A program made the translations under genes and the position numbers. The notes below the pieces were generated by a model. The model did not search any database. It was not told the origin of the DNA and saw nothing but the letters and a program-made list of their open reading frames with translations. From Bacillus bingmayongensis (GTDB taxonomy: Bacteria; Bacillota; Bacilli; Bacillales; Bacillaceae_G): a DNA stretch of 47,231 nt. Within the stretch, counting starts at the first letter, position 1, and each line of letters opens with the position of its first letter. This document shows positions 17,504 to 25,236 of this stretch, in pieces. The stretch lies in the NCBI RefSeq assembly GCF_000299035.1, contig NZ_AKCS01000027.1, positions 1 through 47,231 on the forward strand. The letters run 5' to 3'.

Positions 17504-17642
17504 GGTTCTGTTGCAAAGTTTTAAACGCCCCCCAAAATATAGAATAAAAATACAATTGTTCCGAATAAACATTATAAAATATACAAGAACATGTATCGTA
17601 TACTCATTATTTTCGGTTATTTTTCAACTTTGCAACAGAACC
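17504..17642. mobile_element. IS6-type miniature element (139 bp) with IS240-like ends
   Basis: GGTTCTGTTGCAAAGTTTTA at 17504 and, in reverse complement at the other end (17642), GGTTCTGTTGCAAAGTTGAA. The 17-bp core is identical to the ends of the IS240-type element at 20047-20857. The 100-base interior has no gene. Flanking 8-mers differ, so the target duplication is lost. It truncates the minus-strand gene at 17643-17859. The IS240-type transposase 2.5 kb away could act on it in trans. Confidence 0.75.
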
Positions 17643-17859
17643 TTAAAAATAATTCAAAATCTATTAATCTCCATCTAAATTTATGGACGGTATCAATCAT
17701 TTCATCAATGGTCACTAATTTTTTAGGATATTCACTTTTAGCTTGTTTTTTTAATGTTAACATTACACCTAAATAGGTAAGAATCCCAGCGATAGCACCA
17801 CTTAAGATACCACTCAATAAAGTTTCCCAATCCTTTATAAATTTTATGATATCAAACAC
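17643..17859 (-). pseudogene. 3'-truncated small membrane protein gene
   Basis: GTG start at 17857-17859 behind AGGAGGACAAACT. The product has an N-terminal amphipathic stretch, one membrane helix (LLSGILSGAIAGILTYLGVM) and a basic soluble part ending LIDFELFLR, after which the frame runs into the IS6-type miniature element and stops. Its 5' leader (AGGACAAACTGTGTTT) closely resembles that of the other IS6-truncated gene at 20858-20996, suggesting a shared ancestral promoter/leader. Confidence 0.6.
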
Positions 17860-18493
17860 AGTTTGTCCTCCTTTTGTTCTAGTAAATTACTTAAGTATTT
17901 AGATTTTCTGAATTTAAATGCTTGGACTGTAGTTTTGAATAAAGGTTGATAAAATAATTTCTTATATAGTTTGTTGTTGGTTTAATATTGAAGAATGATA
18001 GGGGGAATATTAAATAGTAATGGCACAACAGTTATATATGATGTTATTCCAAACAATTTGTGTTTAAAACATATATATGAGATTTTTTATCTTTATTCTC
18101 ATCAAAAATTACATTATTTTAAATCCACATAAACACCTATAAGTTGATAAGACCCTATTGTCATCGAGTAAATATTTTATAGTGCTATATCCTTAAATTT
18201 AAGTTTGATTAAAAACATTCAATAAATCCTTATTTTGGGTTTCTTTGCCCATCCCCCGAAAAGGGGTGTTAAGACAAAATATTCCATTTAAATTGTAGAC
18301 GAATTGAGGACACAGCCTTAGTTGTTCGATATGTAACATAAACGTTCGTTTTTGTTACTACCGAATACAAAAAACTATAAAAATAGGATTATAAAGTGTA
18401 TTTTCTCCAGTGGCTCCCAAAGTAAAGAATCGTTGCCGTACCCATATTTTGTTTATTAATAAATACGGTACGTGAAATTATATATGTATCTTG
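17860..18493. other. AT-rich stretch with no convincing gene
   Basis: No frame with a good ribosome site is present. A 45-codon plus-strand frame (17995-18132, MIGGILNSNGTTVIYDVIPN...) is possible but has only a weak site. One dispersed repeat unit (GAATAAAGGTTGATAAAA) lies near 17937. A GC-rich patch at 18250-18270 (CCCATCCCCCGAAAAGGGG) may form a short hairpin. Confidence 0.4.
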
Positions 18494-18498
18494 AAAAA

Positions 18499-18515
18499 GC
18501 TCCTCTAAAAGGAGC
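18499..18515 (-). terminator. Terminator-like hairpin of the remnant gene
   Basis: GCTCCT (18499-18504) and AGGAGC (18510-18515); on the minus strand it is followed by TTTTTC, directly after the stop codon at 18519. Confidence 0.55.
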
Positions 18516-18518
18516 GAA

Positions 18519-18636
18519 TTATTTTACAAGTTGCTTCTGTAATTCCTTTATTATAAGCTCTGCACCTGCTGGGCTTAGCGTAATCTTTCCGTCTGCTAAA
18601 GTAATATTTTTATCAGATGTAGATTTGAAATAAAGT
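18519..18636 (-). pseudogene. C-terminal remnant of an unidentified gene
   Basis: An open minus-strand frame reads KSTSDKNITLADGKITLSPA then GAELIIKELQKQLVK-stop, with natural composition and a terminator just downstream. It begins at a dispersed repeat unit (TTGAAATAAAGTTCGATCAA, 18636), with no start codon, so the 5' part was replaced at that repeat. The family is not recognised. Confidence 0.4.
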
Positions 18637-18724
18637 TCGATCAAAATGGATTCTTCTCCAGCAGAATTAAAATTGGTCTTTATAAAAAAGTTTAATCATT
18701 TTTTGCCTTTGTTACTCAAACATC

Positions 18725-19384
18725 CTACAAATAATCCAGGCTATTAAAAATCAGAATGAGTCCAACTATACACATAATCCACGAAAGGGCTGATCCTGTA
18801 TTATTAGTAATTTTCACTCGAAGATTCTCGAGAGGTGTTTGCATCCACCGCCCAAACAGGAGATAGGAGAGAAGTAGCACGAGGGAAGGCAACACCATGA
18901 TAAAGTTGTATCCCGCTAAAATAGAAGACCACTCCACCCACGATAGATTAGAAGTAGTCATTATGCCAATTGCTCCAAAATAAGGGAATGCAGCACCTAC
19001 TTCAATTAATGTAGTAGTGAATCCCAGAGCAACCATTGAAAAAATGCTTTTCGATTTTGGTGCAGGTAGGTCTGAACTTTTCTTTGTTGGCACATAAAAA
19101 CTTGCTATGAACAATATCAGCCCAATAATAAAGAACGTCCAGCTTACGATTCGATTTTGAAATATGCCAGAAATAATCTCAAGCAAGAAATCTAATCCTA
19201 ACATAAGTGAAACTCCAACAGCAAAATACAATCCTGCTATCGTCAATAAATAAACCAATAAACGTTTGGTAAGTCTCTCTTTATCGGTTAGAAGCAAATA
19301 AACTGTTACCCCTAATATGGTAGGGCTTAGCATGTCCAATAGGGCCAATCCCCCTATTAGGAGAAGTAGCTCTGTACTCACCAT
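18725..19384 (-). CDS. GAP-family (Sap/SfLAP-like) multi-spanning membrane protein
   Basis: A 219-residue protein with six predicted membrane helices and a short hydrophilic loop (YVPTKKSSDLPAPKSKS) in the middle. The N-terminal LLLIGGLALLDMLSPTILGV and the second-half FTTTLIEVGAAFPYFGAIGI match the GAP/Sap (glycopeptidolipid/sulfolipid-addressing protein) family, relatives of the LysE exporter fold. The usual role is export of a lipid or small molecule. I place the start at the ATG 19382-19384, behind GGGGGGGAGA, rather than at a longer frame reading back to 19474. It is ten bases downstream of the MerR regulator gene, so the regulator probably controls the exporter. Confidence 0.75.
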   Translation of the reverse strand: MVSTELLLLIGGLALLDMLSPTILGVTVYLLLTDKERLTKRLLVYLLTIAGLYFAVGVSLMLGLDFLLEIISGIFQNRIVSWTFFIIGLILFIASFYVPTKKSSDLPAPKSKSIFSMVALGFTTTLIEVGAAFPYFGAIGIMTTSNLSWVEWSSILAGYNFIMVLPSLVLLLSYLLFGRWMQTPLENLRVKITNNTGSALSWIMCIVGLILIFNSLDYL

Positions 19385-19394
19385 TCTCCCCCCC

Positions 19395-20046
19395 TTATTC
19401 CTTTTGAGAATTATTCTTTTTAGCCATAAAAATGGTATATGCCTGATCCATAAACTCGAGCACATCCTGGTCAATTGGATATAATCTCAGTTTCTCTGAT
19501 TGCTTTGGCGACATCCTTATTTCCCACAGTTTATCTAAAAATTCATCCTCACCTTCAAACTCCTCTAAGCGCTTTTCATCCATCCTTCTAATGATATTTT
19601 GGACTTTGGTTGCTTTGGGGCCGTCTTTCATATAACGCTTTAACTGACCTATCAGAGCAATCCATTCGAGTGAATCAGAGTTGTTACTTGTCATATTGGG
19701 AACCTTTTCCCATAGTTTTATTTCTCTGTCTTTAAATACAGTTTCACGATAATACTGCTGTATTTCTTTATCTTTACTAGATAATTGCATAATCTTCTGA
19801 ATCGCGATCCAGTTTTCTTCTCCTTCTATCGCGATTCCATGTATCATTTCCCGTAAGGATAATTCTATTTTCTTTAAATTTTCCTGCTCTTTTATTACAA
19901 AAGATAATTGGCTCTTTAAACTATCTGACCAATCCCAAGCGTTGGAACCTAGCATATCTTTAATCTCATGTAACGGAAATCCAACCTTTTTTAAAAACTG
20001 AACCTGGTGTAGTTTTTTTATTTCCTCATTGGTATATAAACGATGG
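19395..20046 (-). pseudogene. MerR/TipA-type regulator, 5' end removed by IS240-type element
   Basis: The surviving frame starts inside the MerR DNA-binding domain (HRLYTNEEIKKLHQVQFLKK, then VGFPLHEIKDML), continues through a coiled coil (residues around SFVIKEQENLKKIELSLREM) and a TipAS-like effector region ending MAKKNNSQKE. The first helices and the start codon are absent: the frame runs directly into the end of the insertion sequence at 20047. A TTG or ATG inside could give a fragment without a working DNA-binding domain. It precedes and probably once regulated the GAP-family exporter. Confidence 0.75.
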
Positions 20047-20857
20047 GGTTCTGTTGCAAAGTTTCTTAACAGATAAAAAGTTGGTATGATTGCAGATGGA
20101 TTTTATGCAATCGTTAGTAATTGTTGTAATTCATTGTACGTCGAAAAAACGAAGTTTGGTTGTTGCAAACTTCGTTTTCGTTTATATAGAGCATGAACGG
20201 TTTCAATGCCTTTCAAGGTACGTGAAGCATGACGAATACTTTGAAATCCTGCAGATTTGGCAAAACGCCTTTTTACATGTCTATGGTCTTGTTCGATGAG
20301 ATTGTTCAAATGTTTGACTGTACAATGAGTTGTACGTTTATAAAAGCCTTGTTCCTTTAATTTTTTGAATGCACAAAGTAATGCTGGTGCTTTATCTGTT
20401 GTTAGAACCGTTGGTTCTCCAAACGTTTTCACTAACCTTTTTATAAAGGTATATGCAGCCTGATGATCCCGTTTTTTACGAAGTTGAATATCCAATGTGT
20501 ATCCTTCTTTATCAATTGCACGGTACAGGTAACGCCATTCTCCTTTGACTTTTATATAGGTCTCATCCAATTTCCAAGATAGTTCTATGCTTTTATTTTT
20601 CTTCTTCCAAATTTGATAGATAAGGTTTCCATATTCATGAACCCAGCGCATGATGGTTGTAGGATGAACTGAAACACCACGTTCATTCAAAATTTCAGAG
20701 ACATCACGATAGCTTAAAGAAAAGCGACAATAGTAGCCAACGGCTACCAAAATAATATCTTGTTTAAATTGCTTTCCTTTAAAATATCTCATGTATGATT
20801 CTCCTCACTCTGTTTTGCAAAAGTTTAGCTTAGTTTTAAAAACTTTGCAACAGAACC
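20047..20857 (-). mobile_element. IS240-type insertion sequence (IS6 family), complete
   Basis: 811 bp with perfect 18-bp ends GGTTCTGTTGCAAAGTTT (left) and its inverse (right, ending 20857). It contains one intact transposase. The flanking 8-mers (AACGATGG and ATAATACT) differ, and different genes are truncated on the two sides, so the junctions arose by recombination or adjacent deletion rather than simple insertion. Confidence 0.92.
20103..20792 (-). CDS. IS6-family (IS240-type) transposase
   Basis: A 229-residue DDE transposase of normal IS6 length. The N-terminal HTH region includes SYRDVSEILNERGVSVHPTT and IMRWVHEYG; the catalytic residues are D in WKLDETYIKVKG, D in VLTTDKAPALL and E in NNLIEQDHRHVKRR. 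All are intact, so the element is probably active. IS6 elements move by forming cointegrates, fitting the rearranged junctions on both sides and the related ends at 4128, 17504 and 46870. Confidence 0.93.
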   Translation of the reverse strand: MRYFKGKQFKQDIILVAVGYYCRFSLSYRDVSEILNERGVSVHPTTIMRWVHEYGNLIYQIWKKKNKSIELSWKLDETYIKVKGEWRYLYRAIDKEGYTLDIQLRKKRDHQAAYTFIKRLVKTFGEPTVLTTDKAPALLCAFKKLKEQGFYKRTTHCTVKHLNNLIEQDHRHVKRRFAKSAGFQSIRHASRTLKGIETVHALYKRKRSLQQPNFVFSTYNELQQLLTIA

Positions 20858-20996
20858 ATAATACTTTATTTTCTCCGAAATACTCTTCATCATTTTGATT
20901 AAATTCATCTGAATATACTACGCCAATGGTATCTCGTCTTTCAACATCCTCTTTAAGGAATCCCTTTAAAATGTCTACAAAATCATAATTAAACAC
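20858..20996 (-). pseudogene. 3'-truncated gene of unknown function
   Basis: GTG start at 20994-20996 preceded by AGGACAGTTT. The product begins MFNYDFVDILKGFLKEDVER and continues acidic (DEFNQNDEEYFGENKV), then enters the IS240-type end and stops. The leader resembles that of the truncated gene at 17643-17859, although the coding parts differ. It is the second example here of a gene cut at an IS6-type end. Confidence 0.45.
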
Positions 20997-21031
20997 AAAC
21001 TGTCCTAATACAATAACGGTATAATTCTTTT

Positions 21032-21091
21032 TTAAGTTCTTTTGTTCAAAATATTATAAAATTTTTCAAACTCTTCTTGTCTGTTTTGCAT
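21032..21091 (-). CDS. Possible 19-residue leader or remnant peptide
   Basis: ATG at 21089-21091 behind AGGGTGAGAGTAA; 19 codons (MQNRQEEFEKFYNILNKRT) then TAA. It has a plausible ribosome site, but it is so short that it may be the start of a lost gene or a leader peptide. It lies between the TubY-like gene and the truncated gene at 20858-20996. Confidence 0.25.
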   Translation of the reverse strand: MQNRQEEFEKFYNILNKRT

Positions 21092-21133
21092 TTACTCTCA
21101 CCCTAATATAGGATTTTCATAGTCACATTTAAG

Positions 21134-21712
21134 TTATTTTTTAAATAATTTAGCAAACCATGATTTTTCTTGTTGTGTAGATGCAACTAATTTCTTAGTT
21201 TCTTGTATCTCACGAACTACTTCTAATAGCTGTTGATCTCTGTTATTTATTTTTCCATCAATGTTCTTTTGTTGTTCATCAATCTTATTCAATAACATTT
21301 GATTAGTTTCTTCCAAATGGTCTATACGTTTTAAAAGTTCCATGTTCATGGCTTTCTGTTCTTGAAAATATATAGCAACCTCTTTCATACTTTCATACAT
21401 TGTCTGAATAATTGGCTTCGTTATTTCGTCGTCTTCATCAGCCTCTTCTACTACAATATAATCTACGTTTTGTTTCAACATCTGTTCTATTAATTCTGGT
21501 GGCTCTTGTGCATCTTTCATATTAGCAATTAATTTAAATAGCTCCAATGCTTCCTGTTCATACCTCAGTGTTCGCCCCTTCGTCCCAGCGACGGTTGGTA
21601 AATATGGTTTAAATTGATCCCGCCATGCCTGAAGAGTTGTCCGTGGTTTTCCAAGCACCCTTGCTATATCTGCAAGGGAATATGTTTTCTTGTAAGGTTC
21701 TTCCCTATCCAT
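21134..21712 (-). CDS. MerR-type HTH plus coiled-coil protein, TubY-like, divergent from parM
   Basis: A 192-residue protein. Residues ~10-60 form a MerR-like winged helix (YSLADIARVLGKPRTTLQAW, with GRTLRYEQEALELF). Residues ~100-170 are predicted coiled coil with a heptad-like pattern (LLKRIDHLEETNQMLLNKID). The extreme C-terminus is basic-aromatic (EKSWFAKLFKK), resembling an amphipathic membrane- or partner-binding tail. This architecture matches TubY, the accessory factor of type III TubZRC partition loci, and DUF3967-like plasmid proteins. It is transcribed away from parM, with four 42-bp repeats in the gap, so it may bind the repeats or modulate the filament. The ATG follows GGGGAGGACG. 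Confidence 0.7.
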   Translation of the reverse strand: MDREEPYKKTYSLADIARVLGKPRTTLQAWRDQFKPYLPTVAGTKGRTLRYEQEALELFKLIANMKDAQEPPELIEQMLKQNVDYIVVEEADEDDEITKPIIQTMYESMKEVAIYFQEQKAMNMELLKRIDHLEETNQMLLNKIDEQQKNIDGKINNRDQQLLEVVREIQETKKLVASTQQEKSWFAKLFKK

Positions 21713-21749
21713 TTCATCGTCCTCCCCTCATCGTCATTTGTTGTTATCG

Positions 21750-21917
21750 GTGTCCGACATGTTGTCATTGCATTGTTATTGATTATCATCCATGTCGGTC
21801 TTGTTGTTATTTCACTGTTATTAATCATCATTTATGTCGGTCTTGTTGTTGTTTTACTGTTATTCATCATTATTTATGTCCGACATGTCGGCATCTAACT
21901 GTTATGTGTCTAATTCG
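21750..21917. repeat. Four 42-bp tandem repeats between the TubY-like gene and parM (candidate centromere/operator)
   Basis: Repeats start at 21750, 21792, 21834 and 21876, exactly 42 bp apart. Each begins with (A/G)TGTCSG and carries a CTGTTATT-like block about 27 bases later. The outer two contain TGTCCGACATGT, the middle two ATGTCGGTCTTGTTGTT; the last contains the palindrome CCGACATGTCGG. Forty-two base pairs is four helical turns, so all copies face the same side of the DNA, as in parC-type centromeres. Confidence 0.8.
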
Positions 21918-21980
21918 TTTGAAAGAAGGTATTTCCTTGTTTATTTTGAACTTTTTAAGTATATAAGTTAATTAAATAAC

Positions 21981-22002
21981 AAGTACGATTTAAGTCATAC
22001 TT
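21981..22002. promoter_or_regulatory. 22-bp palindromic operator, distal copy, upstream of parM
   Basis: AAGTACGATTTAAGTCATAC plus TT, an inverted repeat of AAGTACGA/TCRTACTT. A second copy overlaps the promoter at 22053-22074. Confidence 0.65.
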
Positions 22003-22043
22003 GTTATGAAAAGTGTTCTTATTTTTGGTTTAATGTGCTAAAA

Positions 22044-22074
22044 TATAATTAAAAGTAGCACTTAAGTCGTACTT
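22044..22074 (+). promoter_or_regulatory. parM promoter -10 region with overlapping palindromic operator
   Basis: TATAAT at 22044-22049 is followed at 22053-22074 by AAGTAGCACTTAAGTCGTAC plus TT, the second 22-bp palindrome, which would cover the transcription start. Binding there should repress parMR. The ribosome site AAAGGAGG is at 22082-22089. No convincing -35 hexamer at standard spacing is visible. Confidence 0.6.
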
Positions 22075-22097
22075 AATGTATAAAGGAGGAATTGTAA

Positions 22098-23321
22098 ATG
22101 AGAATTGGAAGAAAAGTAGCGGATTTCGGAAATAGTTTTAATAATTTCATGGTGGATGGTTATTATATTGAACTTGCAACGAATGTAGTTAAAATTTCAA
22201 AGAAAAAAGCTGAGGATTTACTTGTTGATCGTATTTCTAGGCCGGAAGATTTACTAGATAGATTATTAATTTCTACTGAAATTGATGGTGAAGAATCTTT
22301 CTATTTAGTTGGACAATTAGCTGAAGATAATCAATTAGCAAACTCTCATGTAAATAAGATGCACGATAAAATTAATAGTCCCATCCCTTACATAAGCTTT
22401 TTAGGAGCAATTGCATATTATCATGCCCTTAACGCTGAGCAAGAAGATAATGAAGTTGAAATTGAAAACATGAGTATGATGCTTCCAATTTGGCTTTTAA
22501 AACGCGAAGAGAAATTTAGCATTGCCCATAAAAAAATGGAAGAAAGATTTATCGGTGAACATAAAGTTAAAGTATTAACACCAGGAATGGAAAGAGAACT
22601 AACTATTACAGTTAATTCAGCAAAATGTAGAAATGAATCAGAAGTTGCAAGACATTCTTTAAAATATAAAATGGTTTCAAGAGATCAAAATACCAATGTA
22701 ATTAGTATTGAAAAGCGATATGAATCCGAGAGATTCGATGACTATGAAGTGGTTTTAACTGATATTGGTGGCGGTTCTACAGATGCTGTGCGATTAGGTA
22801 AAGGACTCACTACACCTAAGCACAGAGATTCTTTCCAAGTTATCGACATTGAACCATTCTTAGGATACCTAGAACGCTTTAGAAAAGAAAAATTGATTCA
22901 ATACTTTAAAGATCTAAGAACATTAGAGAAATTTATTGTTAATAATTATAAAGAGCAAAAGTATGTACTATCGAATGAAAATACTGGTGAAAAATATGAT
23001 TTCACAACTGAAATTGTAGAAGCACTAAAAGAGTATGCAAGAATTTTAGTTGCTAAAATTCTTGATGTATTCATCCCATCTAGTACGAATACAGTATTGA
23101 AATTCATCTATATTGGAGGCGAAGCACCAGTTTTAGAACCATACATCCGTCTCGCTTTATTGAATCATATGTCTGAAACGGCTGCTAAAAACAATCACTT
23201 CTTCTTGAACGATATTATTCAAAATAGCGAGAAAGAAGTATTTGCTCCAACTTCACGTACAATTAACCTAGCTGCATTAGAATTAAAAGCAATTGATGAA
23301 ATGAAGGGGCAGTTAGCTTAG
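22098..23321 (+). CDS. parM: ParM-type actin-like plasmid segregation ATPase
   Basis: A 407-residue actin-fold protein. Phosphate-1 motif DFGNSF (residues ~9-14), phosphate-2 motif DIGGGSTDAVRLG (~220-232) and adenosine motif YIGGEAPVLEP (~338-348) are all present. Actin-like ParM proteins polymerise in the cytoplasm and push plasmid copies apart once bound through their adaptor to a centromere. Known Bacillus thuringiensis plasmid ParMs with dedicated ParR partners make this the most likely role. It begins at the ATG behind AAAGGAGG and is followed after 20 bases by the ParR-like gene. The upstream palindromes and 42-bp repeats provide candidate operator and centromere sites. Confidence 0.9.
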   Translation: MRIGRKVADFGNSFNNFMVDGYYIELATNVVKISKKKAEDLLVDRISRPEDLLDRLLISTEIDGEESFYLVGQLAEDNQLANSHVNKMHDKINSPIPYISFLGAIAYYHALNAEQEDNEVEIENMSMMLPIWLLKREEKFSIAHKKMEERFIGEHKVKVLTPGMERELTITVNSAKCRNESEVARHSLKYKMVSRDQNTNVISIEKRYESERFDDYEVVLTDIGGGSTDAVRLGKGLTTPKHRDSFQVIDIEPFLGYLERFRKEKLIQYFKDLRTLEKFIVNNYKEQKYVLSNENTGEKYDFTTEIVEALKEYARILVAKILDVFIPSSTNTVLKFIYIGGEAPVLEPYIRLALLNHMSETAAKNNHFFLNDIIQNSEKEVFAPTSRTINLAALELKAIDEMKGQLA

Positions 23322-23341
23322 AATAAAGGGACGTGCTGATA

Positions 23342-23698
23342 ATGGCTAAAAATAGAAAAATGGCATTACGTGCTGATAATATGCCTGAAGATGTATATAA
23401 GATCCTTAATGAAAAAGCTAATAGTAGGCAATTAACAGCATTTGTTGTTGAACTGGTACAAAATGAAAAACGTTATGAACAACTACTGCAGAAATTAGAT
23501 ACTGTAGAACAGAGATTAAATCTTTTAGATACAGTTGAAAATAAATTGGATCTTCTACTTACTAATGGATTTGTTCCCGCACAGAGACAAGAAGATTTAA
23601 AAACAGAGGAGCCCGTACTTCAAGAAGGTAAAATTATTGACGCTAGGGAAGTACTTGGTGGAATTTCTGAAGAAGATAACGAAGAGATTGATTTCTAA
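23342..23698 (+). CDS. parR: ParR-like small DNA-binding adaptor
   Basis: A 118-residue protein starting MAKNRKMALRADNMPEDVYK. The N-terminal basic strand followed by two helices (residues ~7-45) fits a ribbon-helix-helix domain; residues ~45-75 form a heptad coiled coil (LQKLDTVEQRLNLLDTVENK), and the acidic tail (GGISEEDNEEIDF) is the expected filament-binding region. I prefer the ATG at 23342, with GGGA ten bases upstream, over the GTG at 23333, which lies against that site. It is co-transcribed with parM and ends in the terminator at 23708-23736. Confidence 0.8.
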   Translation: MAKNRKMALRADNMPEDVYKILNEKANSRQLTAFVVELVQNEKRYEQLLQKLDTVEQRLNLLDTVENKLDLLLTNGFVPAQRQEDLKTEEPVLQEGKIIDAREVLGGISEEDNEEIDF

Positions 23699-23707
23699 CT
23701 AGTAAAG

Positions 23708-23740
23708 AAGACCTTTAGGTATAATCCTAAGGTCTTTTTA
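23708..23740 (+). terminator. Terminator of the parMR operon
   Basis: AAGACCTTTAGG (23708-23719) pairs with CCTAAGGTCTT (23726-23736), followed by TTTTATATTT, ten bases after the parR stop codon. Confidence 0.85.
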
Positions 23741-23765
23741 TATTTATGTGACTAAAGTCTGTTGA

Positions 23766-24000
23766 ATTGAACTACCCGCCACTTAACACCCTTATGGGTT
23801 GTTTGAAGAGGGGATTCCTACGAACACCAAAGTATCCTTCGGTTATCTTAGTAGGCTACCCCCGTAGTTCCTACGGTTAATACGAAATTCGTACGGTATC
23901 ACAATCTTGTTTTTAGTTTTTGACACTTGGTTTTCGTGCCACAGGTTTACTCGTTCCTTCTTTTTGCGACTTTCGAATGGTATAGGCGAACGACAGCCAC
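23766..24000 (-). ncRNA. Omega-RNA-like 3' region of an IS605/IS1341-type (TnpB) element
   Basis: Read on the minus strand, the segment has the shape of a TnpB guide RNA 3' end: paired blocks around CCGTAGGAACTACGGGGG and GTTCGTAGGAATCCCC, then a hairpin (AACAACCC-ATAA-GGGTGTT) and the end GGCGGGTAGTTCAA. It directly follows the degraded TnpB C-terminus. The end at 23766 would be the transposon right end. The call is by pattern recognition; no covariance search was possible. Confidence 0.45.
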
Positions 24001-24009
24001 CAGACAAGT

Positions 24010-24215
24010 TCTATTTACGCAACTAGCACCACACTAGAATTCGCTCAGGAATATTGAACCATGTCGGATACTTAATCTACAACCGATACACTTCGGTATC
24101 TTGTGGTTGTAAACCGTATCTGAAGACGATTCATCTCCCACCTACTCACATTGGGCTACGCCCTTCACATTCCTTGAGTTGGAAGTATTCTCGCCTATTT
24201 AAGATAAATCGCAAT
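24010..24215 (-). pseudogene. Degraded C-terminus of a TnpB (IS200/IS605 family) gene
   Basis: In broken frames on the minus strand one can read REYFQLKEC (compare the REYFPSSKxC region before the TnpB zinc finger), then KIPKCIGC, then HGSIFLSE in place of the usual NASINILSEG. Stop codons and frame changes interrupt it. All RuvC residues upstream are gone, so no nuclease can be made here, but the downstream RNA-like part is better preserved. Confidence 0.5.
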
Positions 24216-24221
24216 AAATCA

Positions 24222-24584
24222 TTACCCTCTATGATGGTATCCATTTGAAATATATACATATAACATTCCAAAAGGCGCGATCAACGGGCTAAATGAATAA
24301 AGTATAAAAATCTTAATTAACTTCCAGATCACCATAATAGGTAAGGCTAAAATAATAAAATGCCCATCCATAAGTGTATTTATCAAGTCATCCCATAAAA
24401 TTGTTGCAAAAGGAAACAAAAATCCAGCTAATAAAACATATATTGTCAGTACAAATGAACTCGCATGTCCATCAGTGTAATTCATATATAGTAAAAATCC
24501 GGATACAGCTATTGAAATAATATATGATTTTACCAAATATTAGGTATTCACACCATGAAACATTTTCTTGATAAATTGTATCAT
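24222..24584 (-). pseudogene. Membrane protein gene with an early in-frame stop codon
   Basis: The natural start appears to be the ATG at 24582-24584, preceded by GGAGGTG, giving MIQFIKKMFHGVNT; codon 15 is TAA (24540-24542), after which the same frame continues with YLVKSYIISIAVSGFLLYMN and two more hydrophobic segments to 24222. Re-initiation at the TTG 24534-24536 could give a 104-residue protein with three or four membrane helices, but it has no good ribosome site. The gene is probably inactive or expressed as a shortened product. Its function is unknown. Confidence 0.6.
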
Positions 24585-24714
24585 TTTAGAATCTAGCACC
24601 TCCTGAATTTCAAATTTATTCCTTATATTAACATATAAAGGTTATTTTGTGATATGTTATTTGCATAATTTTCATAATATTAAATGAAAATTACATCAGT
24701 TAAATCACTATACT

Positions 24715-24960
24715 CCCCCCTATGGATAAACAGATTCAAAGGAGCAAAAACATCGCGTCTTTTTTATAAACACCGTGACTTGATTTAAAAGCGACACAAA
24801 ATAATTTTCATTTGATTTTATTCCCTCAAACGGTTGAAGTTTTTTCAAGACAGTACAACTTTGTTTCAATTGCAGCTTTGAAATACAGTTTGATTAAAGC
24901 CACCTCATTAACCCATAATTTATGATAAATAAAAAATCCATTTTGATCAAAATGGATCCC
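24715..24960. repeat. Hairpins and ~20-bp repeat units
   Basis: CCCCCCTATGGATAAACAGA leads into units CGCGTCTTTTTTATAAACAC, GTGACTTGATTTAAAAGCG, CAACTTTGTTTCAATTGC and an inverted GAAATACAGTTTGATTAAAG, then the perfect hairpin ATCCATTTTGATCAAAATGG at 24934-24953. It is the same family as at 235-320, 1450-1535 and 3965-4050. The rest of 24585-24985 shows no gene. Confidence 0.55.
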
Positions 24961-24984
24961 TTTACACCACATCTAGATGTATTC

Positions 24985-25236
24985 GCACGTTTACAATATA
25001 GGAATTTCCCTATTTCTATAAGTGGATATTTCCCTATAAATATACTTTTTTTGTTATCAGAAATATAGATATAGGAATATTGGGGGATTTTAAAAAAATT
25101 ACTGGAGTGGTACAAATGGCTCATTCTATTACATATTCCAATTATTAACGCTATGATCTCCTTTACAACATAGATATATCCCTATTTCTATAAATGGATA
25201 TTTCCCTATATCCCTACTTTTATTATCAAAATATCA
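24985..25236. repeat. Two diverged copies of the parA upstream region
   Basis: Both copies carry the block CCCTATTTCTATAAGTGGAT-ATTTCCC (at about 25010 and 25179), and the first also keeps the downstream GGAGTGGTACAAATGGC that corresponds to the parA ribosome site and start codon; here that ATG opens only a ten-codon frame. They match the segment in front of parA at 28340-28529. Confidence 0.7.

Noticed and set aside
21614-21966. Plus-strand frames through the 42-bp repeats (Val/Ile/His-rich)
   Set aside because: They only reflect translation of the tandem repeats and the antisense of the TubY-like gene.
23740-24240. Group II intron 5' domain
   Set aside because: GGGTGTTAAGT resembles an intron start, but no domain V hairpin or reverse transcriptase is found, while TnpB C-terminal traces directly precede the RNA-like end.
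24894-25124. 76-codon minus-strand frame across a parA-type repeat
   Set aside because: It is the reverse reading of the repeated promoter/palindrome block; similar chance frames occur in other copies (27725-27919).
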